Assembly: GCA_916610825.1 (NCBI GenBank)
Contig: OU744446.1
Span: 1,049,501 to 1,113,500 of the forward strand
Length of the DNA stretch: 64,000 nt
Source: Haliclystus octoradiatus
Taxonomy: Eukaryota; Cnidaria; Staurozoa; Stauromedusae; Haliclystidae
Direction of reading: 5' to 3'
Positions 63,501 to 64,000 of the stretch are shown here, piece by piece. Position numbers and translations under genes: made by a program. The notes below the pieces were generated by a model, which saw nothing but the letters and a program-made list of their open reading frames with translations, was not told where the DNA came from and did no database searches. Numbering within the stretch: position 1 is the first letter of the stretch; every line of letters begins with the position of its first letter.

Positions 63501-64000
63501 CTATGATATGAGCCCTATGATATGACTATGATATGAGCCCTATGATATGAGCCCTATGATATGACTATGATATGAGCCCTATGATATGAGCCCTATGATA
63601 TGACTATGATATGAGCCCTATGATATGACTATGATAAGAGCCCTATGATATGACTATGATATGAGCCCTATGATATGACTATTATATGAGCCCTATGATA
63701 TGACTATGATAAGAGCCCTATGATATGACTATGATATGAGCCCTATGATATGACTATTATATGAGCCCTATGATATGACTATTATATGAGCCCTATGATA
63801 TGACTATGATATGAGCCTTATGATATGACTATGATATGAGCCCTATGATATGACTATGATATGAGCCCTATGATATGAGCCCTATGATATGACTATGATA
63901 TGAGCCCTATGATATGAGCCCTATGATATGACTATGATATGAGCCCTATGATATGACTATGATAAGAGCCCTATGATATGACTATGATATGAGCCCTATG

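Larger units (their letters stand above)
47818..64000. repeat. Satellite array of two interchangeable words (14 bp and 11 bp)
   Basis: The whole stretch is made of GAGCCCTATGATAT (14 bp) and GACTATGATAT (11 bp), most often alternating to give a 25-bp period, plus rare GATAT (5 bp) insertions. The 14-mer is the 11-mer with three extra bases, and both end in TATGATAT. Runs of two or three 14-mers or 11-mers break the alternation. Rare point variants (GAGCTC, GACAT, GACTATTAT, GATAAGAG, GAGCCTT) mark positions. Near the left edge the 11-mer appears as the 12-bp GACTTATGATAT. Every frame has frequent stops. The array runs off the window, so its full length is unknown. Confidence 0.97.

Noticed and set aside
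47818-64000. CRISPR-like or coding repeat array
   Set aside because: Units are contiguous without unique spacers, every frame has regular stops, and the genome is animal; it is a satellite.

Overview
The window reads as nuclear DNA of an invertebrate animal. It is AT-rich, has GT-AG introns and no operons, and carries many short non-coding transposons. The protein set (HCN channel, PARP16, CKS, PIGB, a PIGBOS1-like microprotein, a CCPG1-like ER-phagy receptor, TPGS2) and its linkage suggest a deuterostome. An echinoderm or hemichordate is my best guess and a tunicate the alternative; the species cannot be fixed from the sequence alone.

Layout. 0.25-6.1 kb (minus): complete 9-exon HCN-type cyclic-nucleotide-gated channel. 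9.05-13.2 kb (minus): complete 5-exon PARP16. 13.7-14.2 kb (plus): 3-exon CKS cell-cycle gene, head-to-head with PARP16. 16.2-20.5 kb (minus): complete 5-exon PIGB. 20.9-29.75 kb: transposon-rich stretch containing one short ORF at 26.7 kb that looks like PIGBOS1. 30.2-36.0 kb (plus): 3-exon CCPG1-like gene. 37.0 kb onward (plus): first four exons of TPGS2. Its intron 1 holds an apparently intact LINE and a nest of DNA transposons; its intron 4 runs into a satellite array that fills 47.8-64.0 kb and leaves the window.

How the genes relate. PIGB (GPI-anchor assembly in the ER), the PIGBOS1-like protein (mitochondrial outer membrane, ER-stress link in human), the CCPG1-like protein (ER-phagy receptor) and PARP16 (ER-anchored ADP-ribosyltransferase of the unfolded-protein response) all concern the ER. 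From memory, human PIGB, PIGBOS1, CCPG1, PARP16 and HCN4 all lie on chromosome 15q, so this looks like a piece of ancestral linkage. I infer no co-regulation.

Most notable: the PIGBOS1-like microprotein next to PIGB and CCPG1 in an invertebrate; LIR- and FIR-type autophagy motifs plus an undescribed four-fold W-Y repeat in the CCPG1-like protein; and a satellite built from two interchangeable words (14 bp and 11 bp) with a tandem 6,128-bp higher-order duplication. Exon structures were assembled by eye and checked for splice sites, reading phase and remembered family sequences; no search or transcript evidence was available.
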